Source of the DNA: Plectrocnemia conspersa
Taxonomy: Eukaryota > Arthropoda > Insecta > Trichoptera > Polycentropodidae
Reading direction: 5' to 3'
NCBI GenBank assembly: GCA_009617715.1
Contig: VTFK01000291.1
Span: forward strand, 248,001-312,000
Length of the DNA stretch: 64,000 nucleotides
Shown here: positions 10,841 through 24,524 of the stretch, piece by piece
How positions within the stretch are numbered: position 1 is the stretch's first letter
Layout of the letters: each line of letters starts with the position of its first letter
Made by a program: the position numbers and the translations under genes
The notes under the pieces: generated by a model
The model's input: the letters and a program-made list of their open reading frames with translations, nothing else
The model's database searches: none
Told to the model about the DNA's origin: nothing

Positions 10841-13839
10841 AAATAACTGTTTTCTGAGACAAGAGTTATTTAAATAAAGCTATAAAAAACTACAATACAG
10901 CTTTTTATACTTTAAAAATTGATTACAAGCAACAAATCGCGTAATTTTTAATAAATATCTAAGCATACAGTATTAAAAAAACTTAGCCTCAAATAAAGTC
11001 TTTATAATACTTAAAGAAATGTATATACTATTTATATATAAATGAGTCTGTAAACCTTGCATTTTTCAATATGATGTACTTTTTATAATTTGTTGTCAAT
11101 AAAAATGACTTTTTCTTCATTATTTTTATTTTCAGTTATGAGTTATTATGGCAATGATTTTTATAAACAATATTAAAATAACAAGCTGAATTTTATGCCC
11201 TTTTCCCGATGCGAAATTTATTTTGTTATCTGTAACAACCTTAGTCAGTGTAACCCATAACCGAATAAAAAATCAATGTTGAAAAAAACACTTTTTAGCT
11301 GCTAAAATTCCATAAATTACTCATATGTCTGAGATAATAATGCGCAGCTGCGGATCAATGGCCTATATTAACTTTTTAACTTTTTTAAATGAATATGAAA
11401 AATGCCAGTTAAAAGTAATTTATTACATTAATATTTTTAAAGCATATTCAGTTTTACATTTTTTTGCATTATTCAATTAAGCTTCGTACTGATTTACATT
11501 GCATAGCACTTAATGGTCTAATATTATTAAAACTTACTTTTTATTGTTTTTTCTATAACATATAGGTGTCTATAAACCTGTATTCAATATTCATGCTGTA
11601 TTTTTTGACTTGATAACTTCACGAATATATTCTAAAATTTTATCGTGTACTATTCGATGTTCTAATAGCTTAAAAAAAAATTTTAACTTCTATTTAAACG
11701 TACGTCTGTAAATTTTGTTATGAAAAATAAATTTTACTTAAATATCAACATTATGTAAATATTTTTTAATGCTATACAAATATCATCTTATATACTCGGC
11801 AACTAATGTTTCTTCTCGCGAATTCTTAGAGAAAAATGCAAAATAATTATTTTACATTTCTCGAATATTCTTATATATTTTTCCTGTTTAAATGAAATCA
11901 AATTAAATTTATCCTTATATTTTTTAATTATTTAATTTACAACAGCTGCAGTTTAAAAGACAATTATTGGTTTTAATCCAATAAATGCACAACTGCATTC
12001 ATATCAGGTAGTACGAAAAGTGACAGATTTCTGGTTAAAACTCTCAAAACATTTTTGACAATAAATACATTAGCTAATTTGTTTAGTCTTTCTTGAACAT
12101 TTGCAAGTTAATAAAACATGAGGAATGCAAGGATCATTGACTCAATAATGAATATAATATTCAGTCTTAATAATATTATAAATATATACTGTTATCCAAA
12201 TTTCTTGAAATGTTTCGAAAAATGGAAAATATATAGAAATAAAAAATAATTTTAGTTATCAACTAGAATCTTTTTAAGGCAATATATTTTTAATATTTTA
12301 GAAATATTATTTAATAGCTCTATAACTAGAAAGAATTTAAGGCAGAATTAAAAACTATTTTTACAATGATAGCAATTTTTTCATAAACAAAAACAAAATA
12401 CTAAGCTTGTATTGTATAAAAATTACAGAAAAATAGCAAAATCTAAGATATATTCATAAACATAGATAATAATAAAATATTATTGTCCAAGAACAAGTAT
12501 TTTAGCAATAAAAATAACATTAAATGTCTTCAAATTCAAGTCTTAGACTAACTAACTGAGACTAAATCATAACTAGAGACACATTTTGAGCAATTTGCAA
12601 AAGATGCTCAATGATATTAAAATATGCAGATGTTGAAATTATTTGACTTAGGAAAAATAACGTATTTTTACTCCATTTAGAAATTTTGTCTTAAAAATTT
12701 TCGGAAGAATTTTTTTTTTAAGGCTCAAAACTATTATACAATAATATTGTTGTACTTCAATGTAACCCCTATATTATCTTAATATAAGAAAAAATTACAC
12801 AAAATAACTACATTCTAAAGGTTTTTTACTTCTTAATAGCCTGAAGAGCATAACTCAAATTTCGATTTATAGTCTACATCCAATTATTGTATTATTTTTA
12901 TTGCTAAAATATAGGATAAATGCGATAATTTGCAAAAAATTAATATCAAAATTGAAAAGTCAAAATATATAGATTCCTTAAATACGTGTCTCAAATAATA
13001 ATTTATTATTTTTAAAAATATTTTGAGACAAAACTTTTAGTATCAAAGTTTGTTTATTTTAAACCAATAAATAAGCCAGTTAAAAAATCAAACACAACTA
13101 GATAATAACATTTAGAGTAACCTAAACCATCTGTAAAAATTAAAAATGAAAGACTAAACTTATCACAGTAAACCGTTTGAATAAACCGATTTTTGGTTAT
13201 AGAAGTGGCAGAATAATTAAATAACAAATACATATTATACTATTAGTAATCAGATAATTTTAAGCTATTATTGATTTAAAAAAGCGGCATATATTAAACA
13301 TGAAGGGCATTATTTTCTATCAAGATAATAGCAAACCGCATGTGTTATTCACTACTGAAAAGTATTTTTGCCATACTCCATATTTAGTAAAATAATCTTT
13401 TACTTTTCTATAAGATGTTTGCTCTTTTTAAAGATATAAAATTGTAAATAACTTTTGCATTTAAATACTTTATATTGTCGCTAGGTGATCAAGTGTTTTT
13501 ATAGCTTTTGCCATTCAAGACTAAAAAAAATTAAGTAAGGGTTTAAAACATATTTGGCTTCCACCTGCATTCCTGTATAAATTAAATGTGTTGGCCAATA
13601 TTATACTATTAAATGTTTTCATAACATATAAAGTGAATTTTTATCAATTAGCTATATTATATATCACACCCTATTATATAAATTACCTATAAAACCTTTT
13701 TTTTTGTCAATAATCCAACAAAGATAACACTTACGCACTTACGCTTAACCACCCAGATAAATATATAAAGCGGAAAAGAGCTATAGCGAAAAAAAAACAA
13801 TTCCACTCGAAAAAATATATTGATGACTATAAATCTAAA
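10841..13839. other. 3 kb AT-rich gene desert
   Basis: Very AT-rich throughout, with frequent stops in all frames. I found no gene, RNA, palindrome or clear repeat. Confidence 0.55.
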
Positions 13840-14290
13840 CCGGCGTTAACACGTTCCCATCGCTCTTCTCGAACGACTTTATACATTTTTCCCGCGGCCC
13901 GGGGCGAACAGAATTTGGGTGCCTTTTTGCGAGCGTATGCAAATCTTGATATTCGTGTATGACGAAACAAAACCGACGCCCTTGCAATAAATTAACACGC
14001 CGAATACGCCCTTCGCCGCAGGGAAAACTTTCCAACGGCTTTCCACTCTCACCCCCAGCCATCGACAGAGATAAAATAATGCGCCAAAGTGTAACCGGAG
14101 CGCCGATATTAAAAGGGTAGGGGGTTGGTAGGGTTATTTTTCTTAACGGCCTACACGTGCATTTCGTGATATAAGGTACTAACATATATTTAAATGACAA
14201 AAATATCATTTTAATTCTCTGCAACTTCTCTACATTTCTGGACATTCGAGATTCGTGAATGAATCGCCTTTCAGCGATTTACTTCATGCC
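13840..14290. other. GC-richer island 5
   Basis: Mixed composition with a CCCGCGGCCCGGGGCG stretch near 13890. An octamer-type ATGCAAAT occurs near 13936. The minus frame at 13835-14245 (136 codons) has no recognisable domain, and I treat it as a by-product of local GC content. Confidence 0.4.
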
Positions 14291-14529
14291 TAGGGTAAAA
14301 TATTATTTTTGGACATTTGATAATTTAAATTAGATTTGGTATAAACCACTAGGGGTGCAATATTAATTTCAGATTTTTCTAAAATAATTTATATTTATAT
14401 TATAATGGACTATTACCATATAAAAATTTAGTCTGCTCTGATGATGGTGTAATACTTTAATGTTCCCTCTAAAATAAATAATCAAATTATTCGCGTTTTG
14501 ATATAAATCGTAGCCACTGAAACTTATCT
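14291..14529. other. AT-rich intergenic DNA, nothing recognised
   Basis: No feature seen. Confidence 0.5.
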
Positions 14530-14680
14530 AAAACCGCACTTTAAAATTAGTAAGAAAAGTTAATAAATGTCGCAATGAAAATAAGTTTAAATTTATTAAA
14601 AATATTTTTGAACTGCACTCTAAATGACTCGCCGTCATTGCGGCATTCAGACCAATATTTAATATAAAGATCGCTTAGTA
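14530..14680. repeat. Dispersed repeat pair, copy 2
   Basis: Second copy of the element at 10690-10840. The shared core is TAAATGACTCGCCGTCATTG at about 14621-14640, followed by CGGCATT. Confidence 0.5.
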
Positions 14681-14824
14681 TACAAAATAATTAAAACTAT
14701 TTTATTAAATGTTTGCTTAGTGTGAAGCAGAATTCATATATAATAAATGTAAAAAAATAATATATGATACACCTTTTTATACTATTCTTAAAGAAAAGTG
14801 CTCTCTTTTTTTTCGAAATATAAT

Positions 14825-15000
14825 TATGGACCATTCTGTACCAATATTCACTCTCCACACTGTACGCAGAAGCACATTATCTACGAAAATCTCATATCGC
14901 CCCGCACCGACGAAATAAACAGATTTCACGCCGAGCGAAAAGTCGTTACCGTTTTATAGTAGCGATAATGCTAACTGCCATTCTCCCGGTCGAATTTTAA
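14825..15000. other. GC-richer island 6
   Basis: Short mixed-composition block with CpG near 14900-14950. No frame of interest. Confidence 0.35.
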
Positions 15001-15679
15001 TTGCTACATTATCTAATCTAAATTAAATTCACTAATAATAACAGAGAGAAAGTAATCAAGTAAGAAAATTTAAATACTCCTACTAGTCTATAAAACAGTC
15101 AGTTCATAAATTTAACGCATTCTCCTAAATAAATAAGTTATGCTTTAAATATATATATATAATTTGTAAGTATTTATTACAATTCTATTTTAGGATATCT
15201 CTTCTCTGAAAGTAATATAAATTTAAAAGACAAAAGGCTTAATTTTCTTGCAAAAAATTAATTTCAAGTATTGGATTTTTTATTACACAATATTTCTAAG
15301 AACTAGATTTTGTGAGTAAAATGCGAAAGAATAATAAATTATGAAATGTAATCAATATTTTTATGGTCGACTTTACAGCGCCTATAAGAATCGCGTACTA
15401 AAAAGTAATCCGTGTTACTTTAATATAAATTGATTTTAAAGCTCTTTGATATTATTTATTATACCATTATTCATTTATATAGAAAAACATATCCAGATTT
15501 TTTTATAATAAATTATTTAATCTATTTAATCAGATAATTATTTTATTATCTATGCACATATGATATTCTATTGAGATTTTAATTTGATTTTAATATTATT
15601 TTATTAAATAAATTAAATTGTTAAAAAAATATTTCAAAGGATTTATTGATATCAGCATACACAATATAATATTTAGGGG
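15001..15679. other. AT-rich intergenic DNA, nothing recognised
   Basis: No feature seen. Confidence 0.5.
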
Positions 15680-16100
15680 CAAAAAGATTATCCACCCGCG
15701 TCCGAATGATTCCGACAACAAAACATTTCCGAATTTATTCAGGGCTTACTTCCATGCGATACACAGCGTATTGTGTGGACAAATGGTGTGCAAGTATCGC
15801 ACATTTTTTCCTGACCTTCCAAGATATTAGCACGATACGAAGCGGGTGAAAGCTGCCAAACACAAAGCCGAGAAAAGCTGTGACCATTAGCCCCGCGGTG
15901 ATTCCTGCCCTTTGATACGAAAATTGTTTGAAGTCTTTGCCGCTTAAATGCAACGATCACGAATAGGACTTTGCCTGCTATTAGGGCATCCTGAATAATA
16001 AAGGATTTTTCTCTGTGTTATCTTTCGTGTAACAGCGTATTAAACTTTAATCGGCGGTCAGTCGGTAGCTTTCAACAGACAGTTCACATTTTCCCAGAAG
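15680..16100. other. GC-richer island 7
   Basis: Mixed-composition block. Open frames on both strands overlap between 15618 and 15960, none with a recognisable domain. Confidence 0.4.
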
Positions 16101-17150
16101 GCTTTGTAACGTCCACTTCACCATTTTTCTAATAAATTGTATAAAAAATATACTTTCAAATAAAAATGTATATAAAAAGACTTTTTTAATACACTTTCTG
16201 TTTAGCGAAGAAGCAAGTTAAATACTAATTATGTTTCCTAGAAAAACTATGCTATTTAATCTATGTATTCATATGTAAATACATGTAACAAGAAAGTCTG
16301 TCGAAAACTTATTCAGCATAGGTTCGTTTGCATTATATCTTAATTCTAAGTAGCGCCAGTACGAACCGCTTCATAGTTTGTTTATATTTGAAGAATACTT
16401 ATTTACTTATATTGTTTCATAGTGTATAAGAATTATAGTAATTTCAACTTCAAAGCAAGTTCTTACTTTATTGTATCGTACTTTGAATACATCGTTTTAA
16501 TTACTGCAGCGTAAATTATTGTATTCTAAATATGTTAATAAAAAGTTCACTAATTAGCTGAGAACATAAGAGACAATACATTTATATTGTTTATAGAGTG
16601 AATAATAATCGTTAGTTCAATAAATAATTATTTATTATATTAACGATGTTTTTAGTAGAAAACACTAGATTCATAAATATAAATTATTTATTTCACAAAT
16701 CTACCTAAAAATCCGACAATCAGGCTGTTAGAATTATATTGATTGATAAATATAAAAAATACAGTAATGATTTTAATTTCTATAAATTTGCTTAAAATAT
16801 AAACAGGAGTAATGATAAGCATATCGTACGTTCATCCGTATCATGTGCTTTAGAGCTAATAGTAGGGGCGCTTAAACCCAAACTTGCCGTCTCTTTCTCA
16901 AATATGAATTATGATGAAATGGAAAGCACTTGAACTGACTGTGTTAACGCAAATAAGGTATAGGTGAATTTATATATATATAATATTTTTTGACTATTTA
17001 CTTTATTTTCTAAGATTTTTTTATGTAGTCATTTCTTAAAAAAAAACTTTAAGCAAAAATTTTCTTTATTATATATTTTTGCTCATCTTGCTTTTTTTAT
17101 ATAATTTACTATGATTAGGTTTTCAATATCTGTCATTTTGCAACTAAATG
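16101..17150. other. AT-rich intergenic DNA with a small mixed patch
   Basis: Mostly AT-rich. A mixed patch of about 160 bp lies at 16800-16960. No gene seen. Confidence 0.5.
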
Positions 17151-17330
17151 GTAATATCGTCACGCTCGTTACCGAGCGTTTTCACTGTGATGGCGACGAT
17201 TTTATTGCTTTTGACGTGGATTTTTGACTTCTGAGAAGGGATAATTATTTTTTACGCTCTCTTATTGCTCAAAATCAGTTTATATGTTCTTTATTAAATT
17301 TGTAATATTATTTTTAAAGTCGTAGTATGA
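17151..17330 (+). repeat. Palindrome-headed repeat family, copy 1
   Basis: Starts with a truncated palindrome, CGCTCG-TTAC-CGAGCG, at about 17163-17178. A body at about 17197-17245 follows and includes CGATTTTATTGCTTTTGACG and TTCTGAGAAGGGATAA. The same body recurs at about 17371-17419 and, in inverse orientation, at 36981-37035. Confidence 0.8.
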
Positions 17331-17530
17331 ACGACAAATTACCGAGCATTCCCACTACGACGACGACGGCACGATTTTATTGCTTTTGACGTGGATTTTG
17401 GATTTCTGAGAAGGGATAAATGTTTTTTGCGTTCTCCTATTAGGCAAAATTCGGTTTAGATGTACTTTATTCGATTCTCGCTCGTAATATTGTTTTTGAA
17501 AAGTCTTAATATAATCATAAAATTTTATTG
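17331..17530 (+). repeat. Palindrome-headed repeat family, copy 2
   Basis: Tandem second copy, about 174 bp after the first. Its palindrome is decayed: GTCGTAGT on the left and ACTACGAC on the right, with CCGAGC between. The body repeats CGATTTTATTGCTTTTGACG and TTCTGAGAAGGGATAA. A further scrap, TTTTATTGCTTTTGA, lies near 17523. Confidence 0.8.
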
Positions 17531-18023
17531 CTTTTGAAATTCACTATTTGGCAACACTGAGCAGCAAAGAAAACACGACTAATTATCAGCGTAATATTAT
17601 GCGTAGGAATTTTTAGTATTTTTTTTAAGCCTAATTAAAATATTTTGCATAAAATATGATTTTAAAAAATATGTCGCAACGGTTGATACTTTTTATATTT
17701 ATTTGTAGCATAGAAAGGGTTAACTCGTACCTAATATTATTTATTTAATAAAGTATATTATGATGTTAAAAATACATGAAAATACACCGGGAATCATTGT
17801 TTTATCAGGGCCTTGTGCCCTTGCATAAATCTTAGAATTTTTATTTATTATAGTATCTGAGATATTATAACTATAATACTAACTGCATTATAAAGAATAT
17901 GTTTTTATATATTTTTTTAATGTCACGAATGATGTGTTATGATGTGCATTGTGACATTTATATAATATGATTTAAGTTTTGTGTTCCATTACCTATTTTT
18001 AGGTGTTTATTACGTTGACAATG
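17531..18023. other. AT-rich intergenic DNA with a TGGCAACACT motif
   Basis: Contains TTGGCAACACTGAG near 17549, a motif also found in the repeats at 0.4 and 0.9 kb. No gene seen. Confidence 0.45.
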
Positions 18024-18050
18024 TTGTAACGCATTGGGCTTATGCCTGTC
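18024..18050 (-). repeat. Dispersed repeat tail fragment, copy 1
   Basis: On the minus strand, 27 bp starting GACAGGCATAAGCCCAATGC match 55307-55333 with one mismatch, and 25374-25400 with about six. This looks like the conserved end of a dispersed element. Confidence 0.65.
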
Positions 18051-18239
18051 ATATAGCAACAAAATATTTACAATAAGTAAATAAATTTAATTTGTGGCGA
18101 ATTTAACAGTCATAAAATAAATATTTTTTACAGTAGATAAATTTTTGTTTATTATACATGTTAGCAAAGATAAGGAAAGTTTTAGACAGAGATGTTTAAT
18201 CTTCTGCCAAATTAATCATCTATAAGTACAAACAACGCT

Positions 18240-18430
18240 TTAGAGCAGGCTTTGATTTATACTTTTGCCATAGGATTTCACTTTAATTTAAACATTTAAC
18301 TCGCCATTAGTATAACTCATAAAAATAACTTTAAATTGACACGATCAAAACAGCATTTCCACTTCAATCGACAAATTTTGGTCTAGCAAAGTTTTACTTG
18401 CTTCAATTCACCCTGTACCATATTTAAAAT
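18240..18430 (+). repeat. Dispersed repeat family, copy 1
   Basis: The segment at about 18335-18390 contains ATTGACAC, CCACTTCAATCG and ATTTTGGTC in the same order and spacing as at 28137-28190. Upstream TTTGCCATA is shared as well. It is probably an old transposon fragment. Confidence 0.55.
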
Positions 18431-19029
18431 AATTTTATTTAATTCCGGAAAATTTACAATAAATTTAAATGAACCCTTACATAGTTTATTTATAAGATAC
18501 ATAATAATGGTCTTCCTGATATTTTTTTGTATTTTATATCGTATTTTTACCAACTTAAAAACATCACTCCAAAAATTTCTTAAAATAGTGATATATTAAC
18601 TTATTTTTGTAAAATGCCTCTTACAAAACCTTGATTGTTTTAGAATTAAAATATACATCTGTTCCAGAAAATAAATTTCTTTCCTATTTAATGCATTTAA
18701 TAATTTTTTGCACACTTTCTTTGTACGTTTATTATAATAAAAACTATATAACGCAGTTTATTAAGAAATCATGCCACACTGGTATCATTAATATTATATA
18801 GAATATAAGTTGTATGTTTATTTATTTTGGATGTCTTTTATCTACCTACTCTTAGGGCACTGTGTATTTTGAGTTGCCCTACGGCAAAAATCAAACCAAA
18901 TATATTTGCATCCATCAATACTGATACCAGTCACAACAATGAAAAAAATAAACAATTTCGGTTCTTTTCAAAAAATATATATTTTTATTTCATATATTTT
19001 TTCCACGGAATCTCAGGAGTAAAAATACA
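18431..19029. other. AT-rich intergenic DNA, nothing recognised
   Basis: No feature seen. The plus frame starting at 18827 runs into the next GC-richer island and has no domain. Confidence 0.5.
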
Positions 19030-19640
19030 GTCCCTGGGCAAAATTTCGACTTTATCACTTCAAGTGTCCCCTCGTTTCCTTCACTCGTGTTTGTTCAGGG
19101 GCGAACAATGTAAACTCGGAATGACCAAGAATGCCGTAAAGTTTTGTTGTTCCATAAAGCCTTTAGAGATAAATCCAAGATCAAAGTGGCTAAAGCACAT
19201 CGGGAATAATTATGCATAAAGCGAATCGATAATCGACGCGAAATATGAGACTCAATCAACGCTTTATGGTCGAAGGGTGCTTGTTTATCCTTTAGTCGGT
19301 GATATTGCTCTCGACCCGAGGGGGATAAGGGGAGCTTCGTGGAATAATCGAGAGCGATAATGTCAGGAGAGGTGCAATCTTATCTTGGGAGAGCATTCAA
19401 GTCTGTCATCCAGCCGGAACATCGCACCGGGGAATTCGTTAACACCTCCCGAGGGAATTTAACGAAAACACCTTCAGACAATTTTCCACTTCTTCGGATG
19501 TGTCGCGTTGCGATAGTGCTTCGGTTAAACTGTGCTATGTCTACATTTTTGTCGGTAGAAGATGCTACTGCGAAATGATAATTATTACTTTCGAGAGGGT
19601 ATCGATTTTTAGTAACCTCGCTCCGCTCTAGGATACACTA
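19030..19640. other. GC-richer island 8
   Basis: About 600 bp of mixed composition, one of the longest islands. The plus frame at 19360-19578 (72 codons) is open but shows no domain. GGGGGATAAGGGG near 19320 is notable as purine-rich sequence. Confidence 0.45.
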
Positions 19641-22149
19641 TTAATTTCAGTAAGTTTCCCAAAACAAATACTCGCCTCTGTGTTCACGTTGCTAGTTAAA
19701 TATGTTGATTCACAAACTTGCAACTAGCGATACATTTGCACATAATGAATACAGAGCACTGATAATATTTTAAATATTTAGGAAAAGTTTCATTATTTAT
19801 TAAAAAAATAATCAAACCTCACTTTATTTTTTTTAAAAAAACATTTAGCTACGCAGTTTGTTTTAATACGTAAAAAAAATATTATATTTAAAAAATATTT
19901 TACTGTTAGTTTTGACGAATGTTGCACGGTTTTATTTTAAGCAATTATTCTGCTCTTTAGTGAACCAGCACAATAGATCATATTGGTGTAAGTCGATGAT
20001 TTTCACCTAAAATGCATGGGATTTAAATCACATAAAACCAAAGTGTTTTTCAATTTTATTAGAATAAAATATAGTAGAGCAATAAATTTTTTGTGACACG
20101 TAATTTAAAGTATCAATTTTTAAAAAACTAAACTTAGTTCTGAAATTGCATAACAATCAGCAGATATATTAAAACAATCGATAAATTAATAAAAAAATAT
20201 TTGATTTAAATTAAATAATAAAATATGAGTTTGGTGCAAATAATTATGAGTATTTATTTTACTATAACATAGTTAAATATCTTTTTTGCCTATTTTTACT
20301 CACAAAGAGTATTCTGAGTAAATAAGAATGCAAAATTAATGCGACGAAGTACCTGAAAAAGAATCTTAAAAATTGCGTAAATTTTTTGGAGCAATTTTCC
20401 CTTTAACTAAATATGGTTTTTAAACTTGTGTTAGGTTATTTTGCTTAGGCTAGGTTTGCTTTTGAACGTTTTGTATTTGCTTATTATAGACATTTTACTT
20501 AAAGCAACATTTAATTTCACTAGTTAAACTTTTATATTCGCTAGAAAAATTAAATGGTGAAAAATATTCGAATATTTTTTTCACTAGCTATTTTTTGTAC
20601 TTGTTATTTTGCATTGGTTTTTTTTAACAATATCTTTGCTTCAAAAATCTTCAAAAACATGTAAAATTATGTGTTTTTATCTACAGGAATAAAATAACAA
20701 TTGCAATACTAAAAATGTATATTTAGAAATATACAAAATATTTTTAAATATACAAAAAAAAATATATTTAGTACATTTAAAAATATACAAAAATCTTTCT
20801 AAGCTTAATAGATAGATTAGTATGTAATAAATAATATAGTTAAATAAATATGTTTATTATTTTGGGAATATGTTAAGTAATTAATCTGTTTCTAAAAAAA
20901 AATAGCGTAAAACTCAAGTGTTTAGATTTATCTATATCTGTTAAAACGATAAAAAATAAATTATTTTGATATGATTATTACAATATTGAAGTCTTATTTT
21001 AATAAGATATATTAATATCAATATTTTCGCATATTAATATATATTAAATATTATTACAATATATAAAAAAATATTAGATAACAAAAATTTATTGAAAAAC
21101 TTATTACTATTTCATTTTCATTTTTCCCAGTAAAAAAAAATTTAGAATCGAAATTATATAACTCTTAACTTAAAATAATTTTTAATGTAATAATTATACA
21201 CATAATTATGTTAAGACATAAAAAATATATTAACGCAATTTATTCAATTGATCCAAAACAGAATATGAAAGAATCAGATTATCTTAATAAATTTGAGTAT
21301 ATATTGCAATTTTTGAGGTATTTGTCATAATTTTAACCAGCACTTTAAGTTTTCTTTACAAATCTTGTAGGTGTGACTATAAATTTCTTGATATTATATA
21401 ACGAAATTAAATTTTACTGCATTTTATCACGGAATTCTTTAGACGCAGGTCCTGGTTACATTAAATTCAATCTATTGAAAACTGACATAAATTTCATCAG
21501 TTCTGTCAAAAATATTTAAAAAACTATTGCTTGTAAATAATGCTACTAATCAAATACATGATAATGGTTTTTAACCTTTGTGATTTTAAATTCGCAAGTT
21601 GTCTTGTAAAATTAGTCAAAAAAATTATAAGTAATTATCACTTTTTCACCACATAAATTAATTATCTTGTACAAATAATTTAAAAATTAAACTTTTAAGC
21701 AATTACTTGAAGTATATGTGTAAAAATTAGACTGGTTGTTTCTTAATCTTCTGATATGATTTTATTCTAATCGATAAATTTTTAAAGCAATATTCGTTAC
21801 TTTTGTGTGTTTATTTGCTAGATGAAGAATGCAGTGAAAGCTCAAAATAGATTCATAAAATCCGCTTTTAATATAGATAACCTTAATGTTTATATAAATA
21901 AGTATTATTTGTTTTAATATATAGAGTTAAATTATAAAAACTATATTTTTATATTTAATTTATGCTATAAACTCTCACAATTCTTGTTAATAATAGCAAA
22001 ATTTAATTTATATTTGCAAAATTCCCAGACCTTACTGACAGCGTTAAAACTATTTTTATTTGCGACAAAAATAAAAAAAAACACGCAAGATTCACAATTG
22101 ATGCGGCAATAAAATATTTTATACAAGAATAAAATATAGTATGGGGTTT
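19641..22149. other. AT-rich gene desert
   Basis: About 2.5 kb of very AT-rich DNA. An imperfect hairpin centred on TTCGAA lies at about 20553-20582 (GTGAAAAATATTCGAATA and so on). Otherwise nothing is recognised. Confidence 0.5.
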
Positions 22150-22520
22150 ATCTGAGCGCAAAGTTTCTCTCCTGGACATAATTCAGCATAATGGCGAAAA
22201 TAAAACTGAAGCGCACACACACATAACCGCGAACAAACACACATTCAGTCTGGGTCGTTAATGCGACTGTGGAAAACATTTTTCTCGATGGCCCTAATAA
22301 AATTATATCCTACATGTTTTTCTCTCGACCCTTATAAATTTTGATTACGTCAGTATTTCATACAGCATCCGCTTAGGAGTTGCTCCACATTTCGATTATA
22401 CGTACAAAAGTACCCCCCTTGCAGTCTGTTTGAAGTACTCTAATTTCGCCCTTATTTATTTAGCTTCTGTTTGATTTTCATTTATTTATTGAGCTTTCGC
22501 ATAGAGCGCGCCGGCTGAAT
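22150..22520. other. GC-richer island 9
   Basis: Mixed-composition block with CACACACAC near 22215 and GCGCGCCGGC near 22505. No convincing frame. Confidence 0.4.
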
Positions 22521-23819
22521 TGTATTATATTAAACGGGCCTCTTGTGCGTATTACATACAACCATATAATAATATAGGTATTTGCCGCATACGTCTAATA
22601 AGGTATTCATTTCCTGGTTTAATTTTAACACGTATTTTATTAATATAATGCTTATTTTTATCAAGTTTAAATTAAATTTTATATAGACATATACTTGTGA
22701 TTGTGTATCATATATATTAAATAATTTTATTAAAAGTAGGATCGTTCGAAGAATATTGTAAATCAAGTTATCTAGATAAAGTATCTGTCTTGCCCCAATT
22801 TTCTTAATAGTATCCGTAAGCTCAGGGTTGTTTTTTTTGTATTTATATACGTATGTATATATAACTAAAATTGATTGAGCAATGCTTTATGAACTTTTGT
22901 TATTTCCATGAAGCTTTCAACGCCTATCTTGTATCATACCTGGAAAGTGTTTTGAAAGTTTTCATACTAGGGATTTTATGACTGGGATTTCCTAGTATTA
23001 TATTATTATATAAATATATTATTTATATGTTTTTTTACTAGTTTGTATTTTTATCTTTAGATCAGAAGTGAAAAAAAGAGTTTATTTTTTATTTAATCCA
23101 TTAATTTTACACTCACACTATTAATTATAAAGCTTCTTTGATTGATTGTACTAATACATTTTCAGATATACATGTAAAGAAGTTCAGAAGCAAATAAGCA
23201 TAAGTATTTTTACATGAAAATGTCTTAATACCCATAAAAATTAACAATATTATTCAGTTTTATTTAAAAAAAATAATATACCTCAATATAATCTAAGATT
23301 AAATTATTTGCTTGATAGTAACTTCATTAATGCTTTAATTGACCTTGAAATTTTATTTTATCGCTGTTAAGAGTAGTTATTCCTATTTTTACGACACCTG
23401 ATCTTGAACAGTGCATATATTAGAAAAAAAATAAAACGGTTTTCCTTCGCTGTGAAAAATCGCAATTTTCACAGTACTAAACCGATAGTAAACATTTTTT
23501 TATAAACGGAATTATATTTAATTTTCTTTTTATTAGTTTTATTTGAACAGTGTGGAAACTGGAGGTATGTTAGTTAATTTATGTAGTTCATATATTTTCA
23601 AACTCAACAGTTAGAAATAAGGTCATTCTCTTCGGAATTCATGTTAAATGATAAATAAAGAGCGACTTATTTTTTCGGACTTATGGTCTTCTTGGTCGAT
23701 TCGGCGTAGCTTCGTTTCGGATGGTTTTAGATACTCTTCCGTTATTCAATGTCAGAATCAAAGTGGTAGTTTTAAATTTCTAAGGGTGCTAGGAAATAAA
23801 CACCCCTTTCGGTCCTTGA
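22521..23819. other. AT-rich intergenic DNA
   Basis: Mostly AT-rich. A modest mixed stretch lies near 23680-23840. The minus frame at 22530-22766 has no domain. No gene accepted. Confidence 0.5.
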
Positions 23820-24524
23820 TTTTCTGAGAAATGTGATTTAGGTCGAAACTGGACAACAAAATTGTAACAATTTAAAAAAAATTAAACATTCATAACTGCT
23901 TCAGATAAAATCCTACAAAAAAAATTCATTTAAAAAAAAATCGTTATGAAGCTAATCTTGCATCGAAATAAAATATAAAAAAATAGTTTTTTGCTTAAAA
24001 ATAAGTTGTATATTAAATTAATTAGACCCCCATACAAGGTTATATAAATTTTTCTTTGTTTAAAAGATTAAAACTTAAATTTTTGTTATAGAATATAACT
24101 TTTAATAACCCTTACAATATTCACTAAAAAAATAAAATATGTCATAAAAATAGTTTTATGCTTCAAAACAAGTATAGTATTATAAGTCGATCTGTCTTCC
24201 ATACAAACTTTTATAAGACTTGCAATTTTCTTATAGCTGGTATTTGCTTTGTTTCAATAACTAAGAATTATATTGTTGTTATAAAATATAATTCTTAAGC
24301 ACCACTATAAATTTTCTAAGAAAAGGAAATATGTCAACTTTTTTACAAAATTGTGGCAAATTAAAAAATTTCGTCGGATAAGAATTCTACAAAAAAGTGT
24401 TCCTCATAAAAAATGTTCAGAAGCTAAACTTGCATCAAAATAAAATACAAAAAAACTGTTTTTTTTTCTTTAAAACAAGTTTTATAATAAATTGATCGGA
24501 TCCTATTTTATTTTAATAAGTTAG
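23820..24524. repeat. Degenerate tandem repeat
   Basis: A segment starting GAAGCTAATCTTGCATCGAA near 23947 recurs as GAAGCTAAACTTGCATCAAA near 24420. Its following part (AATAGTTTTTTGCTTAAAA and then CCATACAA) recurs near 24149-24206 and, more weakly, near 24454. Three diverged units of about 170-300 bp are likely. Confidence 0.55.

Noticed and set aside
13835..14245. 136-codon minus frame
   Set aside because: It covers a GC-richer island; no domain, and the frame is not supported by any neighbour.
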